Positions 27,237 through 35,408 of a stretch of 64,000 nt of DNA are shown here, piece after piece. Origin of the DNA: Streptomyces apocyni (lineage in GTDB: Bacteria; Actinomycetota; Actinomycetes; Streptomycetales; Streptomycetaceae). How positions within the stretch are numbered: position 1 is the stretch's first letter; every line of letters begins with the position of its first letter. The stretch is taken from the NCBI RefSeq assembly GCF_009739465.1, contig NZ_WHOM01000078.1:352133-416132 (forward strand). Direction: 5' to 3'. A model generated the notes under the pieces. That model saw only the letters and a program-made list of their open reading frames with translations, was not told the origin of the DNA and ran no database searches. The position numbers and the translations under genes are program-made.

Positions 27237-27284
27237 GGCCGCTCGCGCTCCTTCGTGTCTCAGGCGTCGTGTCTCAGGCGTGTC

Positions 27285-27749
27285 TCAGGTGGTGTGCAGG
27301 CGCAGGGGCTGACCGTGCAGTTCGTCGACGGCTCCGCGGGCCGCCTCCAGCGGGGTGGGGTAGGCCGCGTAGTGGTCGACCATGCTCAGGTACGTGTTGT
27401 CGGCGCGCCGCATGAGGTGCAGGGGACGGCCGTCGACGGTGACCTCCAGGGATCCCTGACGGCCGGGTGCCGCGCGATCTGCGCCCGGTACGCCGCGAAT
27501 GCGCCGCCCTCGGTACATCTCGTCGAAACCGTCGGGCGCGGGGCCCGGGGCACCGTCCGCGGTGACCTCGCCGGAATCGGGGCCGGTCGACCGCGAGCGC
27601 CGGGCCGTCACAGCGATAGCGATGGCGGTCGGTACGGCGCCGAGCGCGACGAGCAGCGCGCTGCGGCGGGTGACAACGCCCCGGACGGGCCGGTCGGTCT
27701 TCACTCTCTTCGCCCTCCTCACCCTCTTCGCCCCCTTGACCCCCGTCAC
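27285..27749 (-). CDS. melC1: Tyrosinase cofactor/copper chaperone MelC1
   Basis: A 154-aa protein with a Tat-like leader (TRRSALLVALGAVP, twin Arg) and a C-terminal domain containing DGRPLHLMRR and TYLSMVDHY, as in MelC1. MelC1 binds MelC2, delivers copper and drives its Tat export. The leader before TRRS is long and basic (KRVRRAKRVK), so an internal start is possible. Confidence 0.9.
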   Translation of the reverse strand: MTGVKGAKRVRRAKRVKTDRPVRGVVTRRSALLVALGAVPTAIAIAVTARRSRSTGPDSGEVTADGAPGPAPDGFDEMYRGRRIRGVPGADRAAPGRQGSLEVTVDGRPLHLMRRADNTYLSMVDHYAAYPTPLEAARGAVDELHGQPLRLHTT

Positions 27750-27763
27750 CCCCGCCTACGGTC

Positions 27764-27798
27764 GTGGAGCCGGACGGCTGAGTCTCCGTCCGGCTCCA
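27764..27798. terminator. Terminator upstream of melC1
   Basis: GTGGAGCCGGACGG and CCGTCCGGCTCCAC form a perfect 14-bp stem. It ends the minus-strand secreted-protein gene whose stop is at 27806, and isolates melC1. Confidence 0.88.
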
Positions 27799-27805
27799 CG
27801 GATCG

Positions 27806-28309
27806 CTAGTTGAGCCCCAGATCGGCTCCCGGCTCGGACTGCAACATCGGGGTCTCCAGCGCCGCCTGCGGGAGTGTCACGTCCGGCAGGCCGAAGCGGT
27901 TGGCGAGCGGTCCGGTGAGCGGCGGGTTCACCGAGGCACCGGGCGTGCTGGCCTCCACACCGGAGCCGGGCGTGGAGAGACCGAGACGGTCCACCTTCTC
28001 GTTCGGCAGGAGCTGGGGCACCGGGGACGTGAGCTCCGTCTTCGGCAGCTCGGTGCTGAGCGGCACCTGGGGCAGGATTCCGTCGGGAAGCAGTTGCCCC
28101 TCCACATACCGCGGGCCCTCGGGGGCGCCAGGGAGCGGAAGGGGCACCCCGGTGCTGAGCTTCGGAGCCTCCATATGCAGGGCGTGCTCCACTCCGGACA
28201 GCGGAACGGAGACGGGGACCTGCTCCGCCGCGACGGCGGTGGAGGCTCCGGTGGCAGCGGCGACGGAGCTCACCAGTGCGGCGAGCGCCCCTTTGGCTTT
28301 CTTGTTCAT
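27806..28309 (-). CDS. Secreted Pro/Leu-rich protein of unknown function
   Basis: A 167-aa protein from ATG 28309 (MNKKAKGALAALVSS) with a signal peptide ending AVA before AEQVPVS. The mature part is rich in Pro, Leu, Val and Gly with repeating short motifs (PLPLPG, LPKTEL, LPQAALETP) and no Cys. It has no recognised domain. It lies between melC and chaplin genes, so a surface-coat role is plausible but unproven. A secreted gene in this position is present in S. coelicolor as I recall. Confidence 0.65.
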   Translation of the reverse strand: MNKKAKGALAALVSSVAAATGASTAVAAEQVPVSVPLSGVEHALHMEAPKLSTGVPLPLPGAPEGPRYVEGQLLPDGILPQVPLSTELPKTELTSPVPQLLPNEKVDRLGLSTPGSGVEASTPGASVNPPLTGPLANRFGLPDVTLPQAALETPMLQSEPGADLGLN

Positions 28310-28439
28310 CTCGGGCACGGACCCTTTCGGCTTTGCGTGGTGTGGCCGTACCTGGGCTAACGACCTTGAGTACGACATCAGTGCAGAATTGCCCCGACAT
28401 TCCCCCGACGGCACTAATGCGCGGTCGTCTGATAATCGG

Positions 28440-28943
28440 TCAGCCGCGCAGTTCCCGTACGGGGAGGAGGCAGTGGGCGGCGGCGATAAGTGTCTCCTCG
28501 TCGCCCGCGAACTGTGCGAGGTCCTCTTCGGTGACCGGCTGGCCCGGCGTCGCGGAGGGCCAGGGGCGGGTGGTGAACACGAAGTAGGCGTATCCCCGGG
28601 CCTCGGCCGCGCTGAGCCATTCCGGCGGAACCACGCACTGGGCGTTCAGGTACGGCATGTTGATGACGGCCTGGCCCGCCTGGACCAGCAGCGACACCGG
28701 GAAGCTGGGCTTGTCAGCACCGTTCTGGACGTTTCCGCCGACCGGCAGGCCGGTCTGGTCCAGCAGCCCCCGCACGGCGTTCGACGACGCTTCGGGGCCT
28801 CCCGGGCCGTCGCCCAGGGAGTAGGCGAGGAGAAAGGGCATGTCCTTTTCCTCTTCGGGGTGTTCGCCACTCCAGGAGATAACGGCGAGAGTTCCCAGAT
28901 CGGCGGGGTCAAAGGCGGTGTCTACGCTTGGCGTTGAAGTCAC
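28440..28943 (-). CDS. DUF5949-like protein
   Basis: A 167-aa cytoplasmic-type protein without signal or membrane segments, starting at GTG 28943. Conserved-looking parts include ISWSGEH, PFLLAYSLGDGP and PEWLSAAEARGYAYF. I associate it with DUF5949, a small Streptomyces family of unknown function; this is from memory and not checked. Confidence 0.55.
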   Translation of the reverse strand: MTSTPSVDTAFDPADLGTLAVISWSGEHPEEEKDMPFLLAYSLGDGPGGPEASSNAVRGLLDQTGLPVGGNVQNGADKPSFPVSLLVQAGQAVINMPYLNAQCVVPPEWLSAAEARGYAYFVFTTRPWPSATPGQPVTEEDLAQFAGDEETLIAAAHCLLPVRELRG

Positions 28944-29006
28944 GTCGGCAGCCTAGCGAGGCGGCCCGGCCCGCCCGCCACATTGTCACCCGGTTGGCCC
29001 ACACGT

Positions 29007-29049
29007 CGAAGGCTGGTTCGGCAGAACGGGTACGCCAAACCAGCCTTCG
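29007..29049 (-). terminator. Terminator downstream of the second short chaplin
   Basis: CGAAGGCTGGTT and AACCAGCCTTCG form a perfect 12-bp stem just beyond the chaplin stop codon. Confidence 0.85.
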
Positions 29050-29089
29050 TTTACGCGACCTACAGGCGCGCGAGCATCGCGCGGCAGCG

Positions 29090-29329
29090 TCAGTCGTTGA
29101 CGCAGGTGTTACCGAAGGTCGGGTTGAGGCCCGCGATGCCGTTGACGGTGTTACCGCACACGTTGACCGGGATGTGGATCGGGACCTGGAGCAGGTTGCC
29201 GGAGCCGACGCCCGGGGAGTGCGAGGCGTGACCGCGCGCGTCGGCGTCGGCGAAGGCGGTGCCAGAGGCCGCGCCCGCCGCGAGACCGGCAACAGCCACG
29301 ACCATGGCGGCCTTCTTGGAGGAATTCAT
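29090..29329 (-). CDS. Short chaplin
   Basis: A 79-aa secreted chaplin starting at ATG 29329 with GGAAGG seven bases upstream. The signal peptide ends TAFA before DADARG. The chaplin domain has HSPGVGSGNLLQVPIHIPVN, and Cys residues in VCGNTVNG and GNTCVND, ending at VND as short chaplins commonly do. It should be secreted and assemble on aerial hyphae. Confidence 0.95.
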   Translation of the reverse strand: MNSSKKAAMVVAVAGLAAGAASGTAFADADARGHASHSPGVGSGNLLQVPIHIPVNVCGNTVNGIAGLNPTFGNTCVND

Positions 29330-29475
29330 TTTCAAACCTTCCTTAGGGGTTTCCATACCGGCATTCTCATACCGGGATTTTCGTACCTTACGGGTCCGTG
29401 CCGTGCTCCGAGCCCGGAAACACGACCGGAGGATTTCTTCGCTCACTCGGCCCAGTTAGCCGAGATGAGGGAAAG

Positions 29476-29763
29476 TCAGCTGGAGAGGGGCAGGCCGCCG
29501 AGGAGGCTGGTGGGCGAGTTGGGACCGCCGACTTCCAGGTCTCCCGTGGCACCCGTGACGGTGTTCAGCACGGAGTTGGAGTTGCTCGGGTCGAGCGCGT
29601 CGGTGTGCACCGGGCCCTGGACGTCCTTGAGTCCCTGGCTGGTGACAGTGTTCAGTGCGCCGTTCAGGCTCGACGGCGTAAGGTCCGAGGCGAAGGCGGG
29701 CGCGGCGGCACCGGAAATGACCAGGGAACCCGCAACGACGGCAGCGGCCTTCAGAGCCTTCAT
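29476..29763 (-). CDS. Small secreted protein of unknown function
   Basis: A 95-aa protein; ATG 29763 is preferred over the adjacent 29766 because AAGGA then has five-base spacing. The signal peptide ends AFA before SDLTPSS. The mature part is rich in Ser, Asn and Leu (SLNGALNTVTSQGLKDV, then LDPSNSNSVLNTVTGATGDL), where two NTVT motifs hint at an imperfect internal duplication. No Cys. It sits among chaplin genes and may be a surface protein. Confidence 0.65.
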   Translation of the reverse strand: MKALKAAAVVAGSLVISGAAAPAFASDLTPSSLNGALNTVTSQGLKDVQGPVHTDALDPSNSNSVLNTVTGATGDLEVGGPNSPTSLLGGLPLSS

Positions 29764-29949
29764 CATTTTCCTTTCTTCGGCGACAATGCGTCACCCGTGT
29801 GGAATGACCGTTCGGGGCATTTCGCATGCCCGCTGTCTCCTTCTTCCTGCTCAACGAGCGTGGACCGCTACGGAAACCCTGAGGCGCGGAATTTCTCGGT
29901 TGTGCTGACGCGTAGGCTGCATGCCGGAAATCCGGACGTTCATATAAAA

Positions 29950-29985
29950 GCCCGCCGCGCGGGCCGTACGGCCGACGCGGCGGGC
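29950..29985 (-). terminator. Terminator of the Pro/Leu-tail secreted gene
   Basis: GCCCGCCGCG and CGCGGCGGGC form a 10-bp stem with an inner GGCCGTACGGCC palindrome. Confidence 0.85.
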
Positions 29986-29998
29986 AGGGGCACAGCGC

Positions 29999-30688
29999 CT
30001 ACGGGAGGCCGGGCAGCGCCGGGGTCTCCGGGAGGGCGGGGGTCTCGGGAAGTCCGGCGTCCACCGGGAGCTCGGGGACCTCAGGGGCTCCCGGGACCTC
30101 CACCGGCAGCTCCGGCAGCGTCGGCAGCTCGGGCAGGCCCGGCAGGTCCGGTACCGGCAGCCCGCCGCCGAGCAGCGTGGCCACGACGAAGTTGACCAGG
30201 CCCGTCACCACGACCGTGGACTGGGTGATGACCCCGGTCGCATCGCCCGCCGTCGCCGCCTTGACCAGGGCGTCGACCGCGGCCTGCAGCGACGCCAGCG
30301 CCTCCGCTGGCAGGTCGACCGGAGCCTTCGCCCGCGCTTTCGCCCCGTCGGAGCTCGTGGCGTCCGGCGCCTGCTCCTGGGCCGCGGCGATGGCCTCCTT
30401 GACCGCGTCCGTGTGCTTGGTGGCTTCCGCCGCGTCCAGCTCGCCGGTGGCGGCCTCGAGGGACGCCTCCACGAGGTCGGTGACCGGCTTGAGCACCCCG
30501 GCGACGTCCCCGAGCGCCTTGGTCTGGCTGAGCAGTTTGTCCGCGCCGGGGACCGGGACGGATGACACTTCCGTGCGGCGGGAGCGGTCCGCGCCGTCCT
30601 CCGCCGCGATCGCTGGCGCCGCGGTGCCAAAGAGGAGTGTCGCGCAGAGCGCCGAAGTCGCTAGGCGCCGTACGGGTACAGCGGGCAT
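29999..30688 (-). CDS. Secreted protein with Leu-Pro repeat tail
   Basis: A 229-aa protein with AAAGGGAG before ATG 30688. The signal peptide ends AIAA before EDGADR. The middle (about 50-165) is helical and Ala-rich. The C-terminus is a run of Pro-Leu-Pro-Glu-Leu units (LPGLPELPTLPELPVEVPG and onwards) to the last residue. No domain is recognised. A cell-surface or matrix role is inferred from secretion, tail and chaplin neighbours. Confidence 0.65.
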   Translation of the reverse strand: MPAVPVRRLATSALCATLLFGTAAPAIAAEDGADRSRRTEVSSVPVPGADKLLSQTKALGDVAGVLKPVTDLVEASLEAATGELDAAEATKHTDAVKEAIAAAQEQAPDATSSDGAKARAKAPVDLPAEALASLQAAVDALVKAATAGDATGVITQSTVVVTGLVNFVVATLLGGGLPVPDLPGLPELPTLPELPVEVPGAPEVPELPVDAGLPETPALPETPALPGLP

Positions 30689-30785
30689 GGGATCTCCCTT
30701 TCGGTAGTTTGTCCGATCTTGAGATCACCGTGCGAGCAAGAGTGGGGGCCCGCAACCGGCCCTCGCCCATTTGGGGGCAGACAAA

Positions 30786-30814
30786 AGCAGCCGCCCCTGG
30801 ATGGGGCGGCTGCG
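30786..30814 (-). terminator. Terminator of the third short chaplin
   Basis: GCAGCCGCCCC and GGGGCGGCTGC with a five-base loop, just after the chaplin stop. Confidence 0.88.
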
Positions 30815-30836
30815 GAAAAGACAGGCTGCGTCGAGA

Positions 30837-31076
30837 TCAGTCGTTGACGCAGGTGTTGCCGAACGCCGGGTTCAGCAGGCCGATCACGTTGACGGTGTTA
30901 CCGCAGACGTTCACGGGGACGTGGACGGGCACCTGGACGACGTTGCCCGAGAGCACGCCGGGGGAGTTGTGGGCGGCACCCTTCGCGCCGGCGTCGGCGA
31001 CGGCGACACCCGCACTGCCGGCCAGGGCGGCGGCGGCCACGGCGGAAAAGGCGATGGCCCTCACGGTACGCGACAT
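30837..31076 (-). CDS. Short chaplin
   Basis: A 79-aa chaplin from ATG 31076 (GAGGAG upstream). The signal peptide ends AVA before DAGAKG. The domain has NSPGVLSGNVVQVPVHVPVN and two Cys (VCGNTVNVIGLLN, GNTCVND). Secreted, amyloid-forming in relatives. The roughly 300 bp to the exopolysaccharide operon at 31376 is a divergent promoter region; AT-rich there, with no site I can name. Confidence 0.95.
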   Translation of the reverse strand: MSRTVRAIAFSAVAAAALAGSAGVAVADAGAKGAAHNSPGVLSGNVVQVPVHVPVNVCGNTVNVIGLLNPAFGNTCVND

Positions 31077-31375
31077 GAAAGTACTCCTCGGGGTTGTGGT
31101 GTTGTGCCAGGGCATCACCCCGGCCTTTGGAGCAACGGTCCAGCTGGCGAGGAGTTGCGCACCCGTTCGGGTGACAGGCCATCAGAACGCCCCGAAGGTC
31201 ACACATTTCATTAATCCGACACACGTCTCGCTGGGGGTCCCGATGATCCCGAGTGGCTATTGTTGCTTCCCCCTCACGCAGGCGATATGGGGCACCAAAG
31301 ACCAGCCAATAAATATGACTTTCGCGTTCTCGTCATTCGTTCATATGTCTCCTTATCCTGGAGAGGAAGCCGGTC

Positions 31376-32506
31376 ATGCGGGTCCTTCATGTGGCGCAAC
31401 CCGTCGAAGGGGGCGTGGCCCGGGTACTCGGGGACCTGACGCACGCTCAACTCGCCGCCGGTATGGAGGTGTCCGTGGCCTGCCCACCCGGTGGGCCACT
31501 GGCCGTCGCACTGGCCGACCTGGGCTGTGCCGTACTCCCCTGGCAGGCCACCCGGTCCCCCGGCCCGAGCCTGGTGGGCGAGGTGCGCCGCCTCGCGGCC
31601 GTGGTCAGCGCCACCCGTCCGGACGTCATCCACGCGCACAGCGCCAAGGCCGGTCTCGCCGCGCGGCTCGCCGTACGGAACCGCGTGCCCACCGTCTTCC
31701 AGCCGCACGCCTGGTCCTTCGAGGCCGTCGATGGCGCCGCCGCCCGACTGGCGCTTGGCTGGGAGCGGTTCGCGGCCCGCTGGACCGCCCGCGTCATCTG
31801 CGTCAGCGCGGCGGAGCGGGAGACAGGACGGCGCGCCGGGATCAATGCTCGCTGGACGGTCATCCCCAACGGCGTCGACCTCGAACGCTTCCGCCCGGCG
31901 ACGCGTCCCGGCCCTGGCGCCGCTGACAGCGCGGAGACCGGCGCGGGGCCCCTGGTCGTGTGTGTGGGCCGCCTCTGCCGCCAGAAGGGACAGGACGTCC
32001 TGCTCGCGGCCTGGCCCGCGGTACTGCGGGAGCTGCCCGGCGCCCGGCTGGCCCTGGTCGGGGACGGGCCCGACGCCCCGCGGCTACGGGAGGGCGCCCC
32101 CGATTCCGTACGGTTCGCCGGAGCCGTCGATGACCCACTCGGGTGGTACCAGGCGGCCGACCTCGTCGTCCTGCCCTCCCGGTGGGAGGGCATGGCGCTG
32201 GCCCCGCTGGAGGCGATGGCCTGCGGGCGGCCGGTGCTCGTGACGGATGTGGACGGCGCGCGGGAGAGCGTGCCGCCCTCTCTGGCGCCGCACTGCCTGG
32301 TGCCGCCCGACGACCCGGACGCGCTGGCGCGCGCGCTGGTGGAACTGCTGCGTGACCCGCGACGCCGCAGCGCGTTGGGTGACCAGGCCCACCTTCACGC
32401 CCGCGCCCGGCACGACATTCGGCGCACCACTGCCGCGGTGGCGGACGTGTATCGCGAACTCGCGGGTGTGGAGCCCCCTGAGCACAAGGAGTCGATCGCG
32501 CCGTGA
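31376..32506 (+). CDS. GT4-family glycosyltransferase, first gene of exopolysaccharide operon
   Basis: A 376-aa GT-B enzyme. The N-terminus MRVLHVAQPVEGGVARV gives the acceptor-side Rossmann fold; FQPHAW and IPNGVD are GT4 hallmarks, and the EGMALAPLEAMACGRPV motif (E-x7-E) binds the nucleotide-sugar donor. It should add a sugar to a lipid-linked glycan at the cytoplasmic face. The stop overlaps the next start (GTGA), beginning a run of eight tightly packed genes. Confidence 0.9.
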   Translation: MRVLHVAQPVEGGVARVLGDLTHAQLAAGMEVSVACPPGGPLAVALADLGCAVLPWQATRSPGPSLVGEVRRLAAVVSATRPDVIHAHSAKAGLAARLAVRNRVPTVFQPHAWSFEAVDGAAARLALGWERFAARWTARVICVSAAERETGRRAGINARWTVIPNGVDLERFRPATRPGPGAADSAETGAGPLVVCVGRLCRQKGQDVLLAAWPAVLRELPGARLALVGDGPDAPRLREGAPDSVRFAGAVDDPLGWYQAADLVVLPSRWEGMALAPLEAMACGRPVLVTDVDGARESVPPSLAPHCLVPPDDPDALARALVELLRDPRRRSALGDQAHLHARARHDIRRTTAAVADVYRELAGVEPPEHKESIAP

Positions 32507-33999
32507 GCCCGGAACGTACCGCTACCTCCCAGCCGCTCACCGCGACCTGGGCGACCCCGTTCGCCCCGGTCGTCTCGCCCCGTACGGCGGTGGGTCGCAC
32601 CCGTGGCCGTACCCACAGGCGCCCGGCCGCACCCCGCGTGGCACGGACGGCCCTGCTGCTCGTGGACGGCGCGGCCGCGCTGACCGGCGGTGCGCTGGCG
32701 CTGGCCGCCGAGCAGCGCCACCCGCTGCTGATCGCCGCCTTCGTCGCCGCGCTCGCCGTACTGAACGGGCAGGCCGGTCTCTACCGGAGCGCCGAACCGC
32801 GGCTGCTGCTGGACGACTGCCCGGCCATCGCGGCCCGGATCGCCGTCCTCTGGTGCGCCCTGGCCGCCCTGCTCGCGGGCCTGCCGCAGCTGGCGCCGGT
32901 GCCGGTGAAGGCGCTGGCGGCGGGCTGCGCCCTGCACGGTCTGCTGACCATCGCCGGGCGTGGGCTGGTGTACGGGCGTCACCGGGCCGCCGTGGCACGC
33001 CACCCGGCCGCCGCCCTGCTGATCGGGCCCCAGATGACGGCGCCCCGGGTGGCCGCCGCCCTGCTCCGCCAACCCGCCAGCGGTGTACGCCCGGTGGGCA
33101 TCGTCGCCCCGGCCGCCCCCGGCGCGCGGCAGCAGGCGGCCACCAGCACGGCCGTGTACACGCGAGGGCCCCAGCTCCCCGTACTGACCACGGTGGACGA
33201 CGTACGCCGCGCGGTCATCCAGAACGGTGTCCGGCGCGCCCTGCTCATGGGCAGCCCGAGCGCGCCCGAGCACCAGCCTTGGCTGCGCGCCCTCGGTGAA
33301 CTCCACTGCGAGGTCTGGCAGCTCGACACCCCGCCCTCTCCGTACGTCCTCCACCCCGACCGGGGCGCGCCCCGGCATCTGGCGGGCTTCCCGTCCCGCC
33401 CGGTGGCCGTCATGCCGCGCCGGTACCACCCGGGCAAGCGCGCGCTCGACCTGCTGGTCTCGGGAGCCCTGCTGGTGCTGACCAGCCCGGTGCTGCTGGT
33501 GTGCGCGCTGTGGCTGCGGCTCAGCGAAGGGCCGGGGGTGGTGTTCCGGCAGGAGCGCATCGGCAAGGACGGGCGGCCGTTCACACTGCTGAAGTTCCGC
33601 ACCCACCGCCCGGCCGACCCCATGGAGTCGGCGACACGCTGGAGCGTCGCGGACGAGCGGCAGATGGCGTGGTTCTGCCGCTTTCTGCGCCGCAGCTCAC
33701 TGGACGAGCTACTCCAGCTGTGGAACGTCTTCCGTGGCGATATGAGCCTGGTCGGCCCGCGCCCGGAACGCCCGTACTTCGTCGCCAAGTTCAGCGAGAG
33801 CCACCCCGGCTACGCCGCCCGGCACCGGATGCCGACCGGGATCACCGGCCTCGCCCAGATCAACGGACTGCGCGGTGACACCTCCATCGAGGACCGCTGC
33901 CGCTTCGACAACGCCTACATCGACAGCTGGTCGCTCTGGCGGGACATCAGCATCCTGCTGCGTACGGCCGCCTCGCTCATCCGGCCGACGGGGAGCTGA
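32503..33999 (+). CDS. Polyprenyl-phosphate sugar phosphotransferase (initiating transferase)
   Basis: A 498-aa WbaP/CpsE-type protein. N-terminal membrane segments (residues about 45-150) are followed by a nucleotide-binding-like region. The C-terminal bacterial sugar transferase domain has KRALDLLVSGALLVLTSPVL, then VVFRQERIGKDGRPFTLLKF, SSLDELLQLWNV and LVGPRPERP. It should start the repeat unit on undecaprenyl phosphate. It is coupled to the preceding glycosyltransferase. Confidence 0.92.
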   Translation: MSPERTATSQPLTATWATPFAPVVSPRTAVGRTRGRTHRRPAAPRVARTALLLVDGAAALTGGALALAAEQRHPLLIAAFVAALAVLNGQAGLYRSAEPRLLLDDCPAIAARIAVLWCALAALLAGLPQLAPVPVKALAAGCALHGLLTIAGRGLVYGRHRAAVARHPAAALLIGPQMTAPRVAAALLRQPASGVRPVGIVAPAAPGARQQAATSTAVYTRGPQLPVLTTVDDVRRAVIQNGVRRALLMGSPSAPEHQPWLRALGELHCEVWQLDTPPSPYVLHPDRGAPRHLAGFPSRPVAVMPRRYHPGKRALDLLVSGALLVLTSPVLLVCALWLRLSEGPGVVFRQERIGKDGRPFTLLKFRTHRPADPMESATRWSVADERQMAWFCRFLRRSSLDELLQLWNVFRGDMSLVGPRPERPYFVAKFSESHPGYAARHRMPTGITGLAQINGLRGDTSIEDRCRFDNAYIDSWSLWRDISILLRTAASLIRPTGS

Positions 34000-34004
34000 C
34001 GCGG

Positions 34005-35408
34005 GTGAGCGCCCCCGCCTCGGCCTCTACGCCCGTCGGCCGCCCCTTGCCTACCGGCTACCGCTTCGCCGTGCCGCGGGCCCTGCGCGAGGCGGCTCCG
34101 GTGCTGCCGCTCCTGCTGCTGATCTGCACCCTGGGGCTGCCCATGGCGCCCGGCGCCGAGGAGTCGGGCGGCGGGACGCTGGCCGACGCGGTCTCCGCGG
34201 GCGTGGTGGTCTACTGCGTCCTGCGGGTGGTGCGGCGCCGCGAGCGGCCGCTGACCCGTACCGCCGCCCTGGTGCTCGGGCTGCCCGTCGTCGGGATCGC
34301 CGTGGCGGCGCTCGGCGCGGACTCGCTGCCCACGGCGCTGACCGGCATGGGGCGCTACTTCCAGGTCTTCGTCCTCGTACCGGTGGCCGTGGTGCTGCTG
34401 GTCCGCGACCGGCGCGATTTCCGGCTGGTGGCCTGGACGCTGGTCGGTCTCGCGGTGTGGCAGGGGGCGGTCGGCGTCCATCAGTACCTGACCGGGACCG
34501 GCGCCTCGTACATGGGCGAGAACATCCGCGCCGTCGGCACCTTCGGCCCCTCCGATGTGATGGGCATGTCGACGGTGGTGGCGTACGGGCTGATCTGCGC
34601 GGTGGCGCTCGCGCTCGGGAGCGATCAGGCCCGCCAGCGCGCCGTGGCGGTCGGCTGCGCGCTGCTGCTCGTCCTGCCGCTGGCGCTCTCCTTCAGCCGC
34701 GGCGCGTGGATCGCCACCGCCGTGGCCTGCGCCGCGCAGGTGGTGCTCGCGGGTCTGCGCCGGGCCGTGCGGCTGTTCGCGGCGGTCGCGGCGGTCGGGG
34801 TGATCCTGGTGGGCGGACTCGGGATCGGTACCGCGCTGCTTCAGGAACGCCTCACCAGCATCACCCAGGTCACTGACGCCCCCGACCAGTCCGTCACCGA
34901 CCGGTACACGATGTGGGCCGCGGCCGTCGACATGTGGCACGAGCGCCCGGTCACCGGCGTCGGCCTCAAGAACTTCCCCGCCCACCGCGACAGCCACGCC
35001 TCGCTCGCCCTCTCGTCGGGCAGCGACACCGCTGGGGCCGGCGCCGACTTCCGCCGCCAGCCGCTGCTGTCCCCGCACAACATGTACCTGCTCATCCTGA
35101 GTGAGCAGGGCCTGCTCGGTCTGTGCGCCATGGCCGGGAGCTGGGCGGCGCTGCTGGTGTGCGGCCTCCGTCGGCTCCGCGCCAGTCGCGCCAGTCGCGC
35201 GGCCCGCGCCGGTCCGTACGGGGTGGACTGCGCGCTCGTGGCCTGCGGGCTGCTCCTGTGGCAGTTGGTCGACTTCGCGTACGCCGATATCGGTGGCCCC
35301 TCCACCGTGCTGACCGCTCTCGTCTTCGGCCTGGCCGCCTGGTGGGCCCTGGCGCCGACGGCACAGGCGGCGTCGGCGGCACACCTGAAGGAAGTGCCCA
35401 GGCCATGA
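34005..35408 (+). CDS. O-antigen ligase/polymerase-type membrane protein
   Basis: A 467-aa protein with about ten to twelve membrane segments. A periplasmic-type loop contains FGPSDVMGMS and TGVGLKNFPAHRDSHA, and LSFSRGAWIA is typical of the Wzy/WaaL (O-antigen ligase) fold. It should polymerise or ligate the exported glycan. The stop overlaps the flippase start (ATGA). Confidence 0.85.
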   Translation: MSAPASASTPVGRPLPTGYRFAVPRALREAAPVLPLLLLICTLGLPMAPGAEESGGGTLADAVSAGVVVYCVLRVVRRRERPLTRTAALVLGLPVVGIAVAALGADSLPTALTGMGRYFQVFVLVPVAVVLLVRDRRDFRLVAWTLVGLAVWQGAVGVHQYLTGTGASYMGENIRAVGTFGPSDVMGMSTVVAYGLICAVALALGSDQARQRAVAVGCALLLVLPLALSFSRGAWIATAVACAAQVVLAGLRRAVRLFAAVAAVGVILVGGLGIGTALLQERLTSITQVTDAPDQSVTDRYTMWAAAVDMWHERPVTGVGLKNFPAHRDSHASLALSSGSDTAGAGADFRRQPLLSPHNMYLLILSEQGLLGLCAMAGSWAALLVCGLRRLRASRASRAARAGPYGVDCALVACGLLLWQLVDFAYADIGGPSTVLTALVFGLAAWWALAPTAQAASAAHLKEVPRP

